This document shows positions 58,785 to 64,000 of a DNA stretch of 64,000 nucleotides, one piece after another (within the stretch, counting starts at the first letter, position 1; every line of letters starts with the position of its first letter). This DNA is from Heliocidaris erythrogramma. Its lineage: Eukaryota > Echinodermata > Echinoidea > Camarodonta > Echinometridae. The stretch is from positions 28,078,705 to 28,142,704 of the forward strand of contig CM046867.1 in NCBI GenBank assembly GCA_025617745.1, read 5' to 3'. The position numbers were made by a program, and so were the translations under genes. A model generated the notes under the pieces. It was not told the origin of the DNA, ran no database searches, and was given only the letters and a program-made list of their open reading frames with translations.

Positions 58785-59130
58785 GGTGTATTATGGAATT
58801 TCGACATAGGAGTGGTAACCTTGGAAATCTTATTTAAAATCTAATTTCATGTTCTCATTAAATAGAAGGCTGAGTTCGCATATTCAAAATATGACTTGAA
58901 ATAGCTTAAAACTTATGGCCAAATTTCCATGCCACACGTGTAGTCCCATATACATATTATACGCGTTTCTGTGTACAGTGTTTTCACTTTGTGTGGTTTT
59001 GTGTCAATTTCTTTCGATTGTGATGATTCCCAAAGATTACATTAGACAAAAATAACCAACCTTTCCAAGTAACTTCTACAAAGTTTCTTGTACAATGTAA
59101 TCACATGACCATATTCAACTTTATCGATAA
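58785..59130 (+). mobile_element. R380 MITE, copy g (most diverged)
   Basis: Keeps CATATTCAAAATATGACTTG, CATGCCACACGTGTAGTCCC, TTTCTGTGTACAGTG, GTGATGATTCCCAAAG, ACCAACCTTTCC and CACATGACCATATTCAACTT. Terminal TTAA is lost. Confidence 0.7.
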
Positions 59131-61498
59131 GCCAAAGATAAATTAGTCCGAAAAAGTGTCAAAACTATATAAACGAACTCGTTGGTAAACAATTTAAAAT
59201 GCATATAATTAGGATTATGTCATTAATTTGTAACCATCATCTTAATAAGCTAGCCTTACTATTTGCTTAATTTATTTTCAGCACTTCAATCTTACAAGAT
59301 ATCAAACTGATTCTGATTCTGATTCATCATTTTCTAACACTGATTCATTCTCTCTTATAATATTTCTAAAAGTCAACACAGCGTCTTGCAGTCATTGAAT
59401 GGAGCATCAATATGACAGTGACACAAGAGGATTATTCCTAAAAAGTTCTCAAATGTAAATTATATCTAAAAGTTTTTCATCACTTTGTTTAGGATTTTAA
59501 ATTACTTTAAACCTTAAAAACCTCAATTATTTCTTACACAATCAACCTTTGATAATAGAAAATTGAAAAGCTATTTAAAGACACAATTCGTGAATCCTCA
59601 AGACTATAACACACACGAAATAAAAGACAAGATTTTTTTCAGTACCAGTGCCATATAAGAGTCTCCTTTAATACCGCGTATAGCACGCACGTATATATCC
59701 CCAGACCCCACTCTCTCACGGCGCATGGGAATTTTGGGGCAAATGTAATAGAACGGAGCAAGGTCCTATATTAAATTTCAGCTGTCCAATCAAATACAGC
59801 TCGCTTTAATCAGCCACAAAATATGATTCGGCCTCTGTCCTTGCATGCTTTCTGATTCTACACCATGCACCCTGGACAGCAACCCACTAGAGTCGGTCTT
59901 CTCAATAAAGCCCACTCGCCGTAAAATGTCAGTACAGGTCACATATTAGCTGCCAGGCTCAGATTCATAACGCTAAATCGGTTTTTATGAGAAGCAAAAT
60001 ATGGAATCCAAATTATCCCACTTTCCTCGAACATTTTCAGGTGGAAAACAACGCTAGGCTGGTAGAAATGCATACTGTGGGCGAGAGTGTGCGTGCGTGC
60101 AGTTATTGGTCTCATGTGACGCATGGTTGTATAGTACACTACATGATTACCCAGAATGTGCGTGTAGATTTTCTGGGTTAATGATCCTAGGAGAAATTCA
60201 ATCAAAATATGATTTGTGACGTGACTCTTAATGGAACGGTAATGCCACAATAACATTGATATAAAACAGATGGAAATTATATTAACCTTTCGTAATGATT
60301 TCTTCATTCGCTAATGATGCATAGCGTATAACGGATACTGTGAGTATTTATGGATGCATTTTTCATATCTTGATTACCTCCTGAAATATTTAATAAATAC
60401 AGATTTTATCTTCTGATATCAATATTTATCGAATTGAAACAATGCTTATATACGGAAAGAATAAAGCATTCATCTTTAAACTGTTATTACTTTTAAATGA
60501 TAATTTCAATGCTAAATAGGTTTCAGTATATTTCCTTATTCATAAGTTTACCGTGCAGAAGAGTTGTTTTGAAAAAGTAAATATTTTCTTCTCCCTCTTT
60601 TGAAGAATGACAAAGGCGTATCCCAGGTGAATTTTCCAATTCTAATAAAAAGCAACGTTCTCAGTTTCGAGACGTATGACAATTTAAAAAAATACTTTCT
60701 GAAAATGTACCTCTATTGTTGCCACCGTCTCAAGGTCTGTATTTCATTTTCTCGCCCTCAATGTCTCTATCATCTCTTTTTCTCTCTCTTCTCTCTCTCT
60801 CTCTCTCTCACTCTCACTCACTCTCTCTCTATTTAAAGAGAAGTGAGAAGAATGTAGATTGGCAGACGGACAGGAGAAAACCAGAAACATGGCGGCACAT
60901 AAGATACGGTTAGAACGATGGAAGCAAGAATTGACAACTGTATTGAGTGTTTTGGCGGGAAGGTGAGCGTAGTTGATGAAGAATGGCAAGGAAGCGGTCA
61001 CATCTGATCGATAAGACTCCATCCATTCTAAAAGCTCGGCCAGGGACTCGATCTCGAAGGTAGAAGTAGCTTTCTCATTTGGGAAATCATGCACAATGCA
61101 GTCATCACTTATTATCACAAAGAAATGTAGGGAGAATGGAAAATGCAGAAAGAAAAAAAACAAAGAGGAAGAGAGAAAAGGGGATATATAGGAGAGAAAA
61201 GGGAGAAAGAAAAAGGAAGGGCGAGAGGGGAAGATGATTAGTGCATGGACACCAAAAGGGAGAGATAGCTAGATACAGAGAGAGAGAGAGAGAGAGACGA
61301 GGAAGGGGAGAAAAGGGAGAGAAAGAAACAGATATGTATGGAAATGTGAGAGAAATAGAAAAAGACTGAAAAATAGAGCAAGTTGTTTAGAGCTTAATAG
61401 TAGGTGGTGGTAGATGGCGGGGAAAGGGGAGGGGTTCGAGATACATAGAGAGAGAGAGAGAGAGACAGAGAGACAGAGAGAGAGAGTAATGTTTTCCT

Positions 61499-61555
61499 TT
61501 TACAATTACAATGTTTACATTATGCTTTCCTTTACAATTACAATGTTTACATTAT
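61499..61555. repeat. 25-bp exact direct repeat
   Basis: TTTACAATTACAATGTTTAC ATTAT at 61499-61523 and 61531-61555, offset 32 bp. Confidence 0.95.
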
Positions 61556-64000
61556 ACCAATTATCGCTTCATCAGTGTAAACCAAAAAATTAAGTCCATT
61601 GAATTATGTTCTGTTATATTTTTTTATTTTATATATTTATTATGTTCCTGTTCTAAATTTCCATACGTATACTGTTTGATAAATTGTAAAAGATATACAT
61701 GTTTGTGGAAAATCAATAACTTTCAAGCTAACAGAGGAGGAGAGTGGGAGGGAGAAATTGGCCTAGGGAGAGAAATAAATATGAACAACAAACAAACAAA
61801 ACGTGTACGGGCAGGTAAGATTAAATCATGAATATGCGTCGTGGCTGCAACGAAACACCACCAAGCCTTGAACCCCAAAGGATGTGAGAAACGAATACTC
61901 GTAGAGTTTCGTGCGTGTATGGACATCATATTAAGAGTATAAAACAATAAAATGAGGGAGAGAGAGAGAGGGAGAGTTAAAGTCATAGAGAGTAGAGAGG
62001 GAAAAGGAAATATTCTGTACAAGATGATTCAAAGATTTTTGCATGTAAATGAACAATGAGGTATTGAGGAAAGAGATAGAGGGAGAGAGAGACAGAGAGG
62101 GGGAGGGAAGAGAGAGAGAGGGGAGAGAGCGATAGAGAGAGGGAGGGAGAGAGAGAGGGAGAAGAGAGAGAGAGAGATTGAGGGAGAGAGTACTGCAAAG
62201 GTAAGAGCTCATTTTTATATACTTAAGGTAGTTTGTTACAAATATGAGAAGAAATGCGAAAATTTCCTGCTTGGTCTAATAGTGATTAAAATAAACTTCC
62301 ACAATTATCACATATTAAAATGATAATGCAATAATATTCATTATTTAAAAAATGTTCTTGAAAATTACCGACTTCCTTTGATTATCCACAATATTAACAT
62401 ACTTCATAATTTCTGTCTTCTGAATTTTGTGGTTGATATCTTGACTTCTTGATAACGCCAGGATATATTTGATATTTATGATATTCATAGATATGAGGCT
62501 AATTATACAGTCAATTAAATAACCTGTGTAAATCAACACTACTTTGATATGAGATAGAAGAGCGGTTACAAGGTGCGGACATGCTGGATGACATATTATA
62601 TTCGAACTTATTTAGCTCCTAACCAACTTGACCACCATCAATTTTAACTTTTAACCACAGCGACACTTCATGATTATGTGACCAGGAAAGCGTATAAATT
62701 ACGACGATTTAAAGGTATTATTTACCATCTTGACACGGTGGTGCAAGTCGCTAATAGTGATTTATTAATTTGGTTGTGAATGTAGATATTATCAACCCTG
62801 AAAGTTTTGAAAAATAGTGTTTATTTTTTACAAGAATACCGTGATACATATAACCCTCAAATCAGATAAGCTAACTTCAAAACCGGAGCAGTATAATAAA
62901 TCGAATGATCGAATGATAACTTGCATTTTCATGAGCAAATCTTAAACCTGGGTCCGGACCTGACTAGCACTTGTGCTATTTTCTGGTTCCATTTTACCAT
63001 TTTTATTCTTGCTTTTATCATGATGTAATTATATAATGTTTTCCTGTTAATATTGTAAATATCATAATGTATCGAATCTTGTTTTGGTAAATAAATACAA
63101 TCATATCATATCATATCATAAATTCGAAAGATTATACATGTATACCAGTTTTACCAGCCTTAGAATATTGCTTTTTATAATCCTTAAACTGATTTTGCAA
63201 CATATATTTTCGAAAGTTGAAAAGTACCTTTAATATATATATGTAAATAAAACATACGGTTTTGTGGTAAAAATGAGCAATCACTGAAAGTATAAGCTCT
63301 CCTGCTATGAACATGCGTATATTTATACTGGGAAGTGTGTTTTTGCGGTTGTACCTTCATATATTCGTTGGTTTATCTGTGTATGTGAGTGTGCGTGTGT
63401 GTGTGGGTGTGTATGTGTATGTGTGGAGTGGGGGGGGGGGGGTGGCAGGCGGCATACGTCATGTAGTAAAACACCTATACGCCCATCGCATTGCTACCGT
63501 TTCAGAAACGAAACTTCACTTATTTCCTGTTAGATATGCTACCTATATCTATGCCAATAATGCATCGTTTGAGTTATATGACACAATTTTTGCTTAAGCA
63601 ATTTTAATTCAATATTGGCGGGGGACTCGAAGTTTGAATAATGAGCAAATGTGAAATTTATTATATTTGATGCAAAGGGGTCAATTTCACCTGGAGATGT
63701 ACTTTGTCACTGAAGAAATACTTTTATAACTTATCTTACGTATTATAAGCGAAAAGTAAGATAGGTAAACCCGATAAGACAACCCGTACTCGTTTCTCTT
63801 TTAATTTGAATAGAGACTGTTATATTTTACTCAATGATATGAATTGAGATGGAGATGGGTGGAGGAAGGCTCATACTCTATTTGAAAGGTTGCTGATGCC
63901 TCTTGCGTCTTGTTTCATACTGTTTGTATTTTGTAAGATTATGAAGAAAAAAAAATCATTACTTATACAGTCTACACAAAGGCTTGCTAGGATACGTTCT

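Larger units (their letters stand above)
42728..64000. other. GUCY1B1 intron 1 and/or upstream DNA, no gene recognised
   Basis: The remaining 21 kb holds MITEs, SINE fragments, purine/pyrimidine microsatellites and unique AT-rich DNA. (GA)n or (TC)n tracts sit near 45342, 49351, 54078-54240, 56584, 60782-60830, 61277, 61450 and 62070-62190; (CA)n at 50797-50821. Unrecognised open frames of modest size exist at 43093-43347 (-), 45995-46327 (+), 48659-49027 (+) and 60744-61163 (-). None shows a known domain or clear splice context, so I do not call them genes. Confidence 0.5.

Noticed and set aside
61723..62212. Three minus-strand Leu/Ser-rich frames
   Set aside because: Caused by (GA)n repeats on the + strand.

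Overview
This is an animal nuclear window: AT-rich, with small exons in long introns, GT-AG splice junctions, mixed microsatellites and a dense layer of decayed transposons. The gene content and the imperfect TTAGGG-like repeats fit an invertebrate deuterostome, most likely an echinoderm such as a sea urchin. That taxonomic call is inference from style, not a match.

Only two genes can be supported, and they converge tail to tail. On the + strand, 11446-19248, is AASDHPPT, the 4'-phosphopantetheinyl transferase that activates carrier-protein domains. It has six coding exons, five of them certain. On the - strand, 42727 down to 28091, is GUCY1B1, the beta-1 subunit of the NO receptor soluble guanylate cyclase. 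Seven coding exons join in frame from residue 2 to the stop (about 604 aa). The exon carrying the initiator Met was not found above 42.7 kb. The two genes have no known joint function; their adjacency is positional.

Region by region. 1-6.3 kb: two broken non-LTR reverse transcriptases (- strand), the second next to or interrupted by two terminal-inverted-repeat elements. 7.2-9.3 kb: a possible 2-kb element with five TGACGTCA palindromes. 10-11.4 kb: AASDHPPT upstream region. 11.4-19.2 kb: AASDHPPT, with introns full of MITEs and tRNA-derived SINEs and with decayed partial copies of its own exons. 19.3-28 kb: convergent intergenic DNA with more MITEs and an ACGCGT-centred palindrome cluster. 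28.1-42.7 kb: GUCY1B1, with hairpins in introns 3 and 4 and a (GTA)n tract close to a splice acceptor. 42.7-64 kb: intron 1 or upstream DNA, without a recognisable gene.

The most interesting signals are: (1) an apparently unnamed ~380-bp TTAA-bounded MITE family with seven copies, including one inserted at the edge of another MITE; (2) partial terminal-exon duplications in both genes, plus a decoy duplicate of the catalytic exon in AASDHPPT; (3) a 46-bp-arm and a 31-bp-arm intronic hairpin in GUCY1B1; (4) a composite module joining telomere-like repeats to a conserved unique tail. I found no novel multi-gene system. Coordinates of repeats are by eye and may be off by a few bases.
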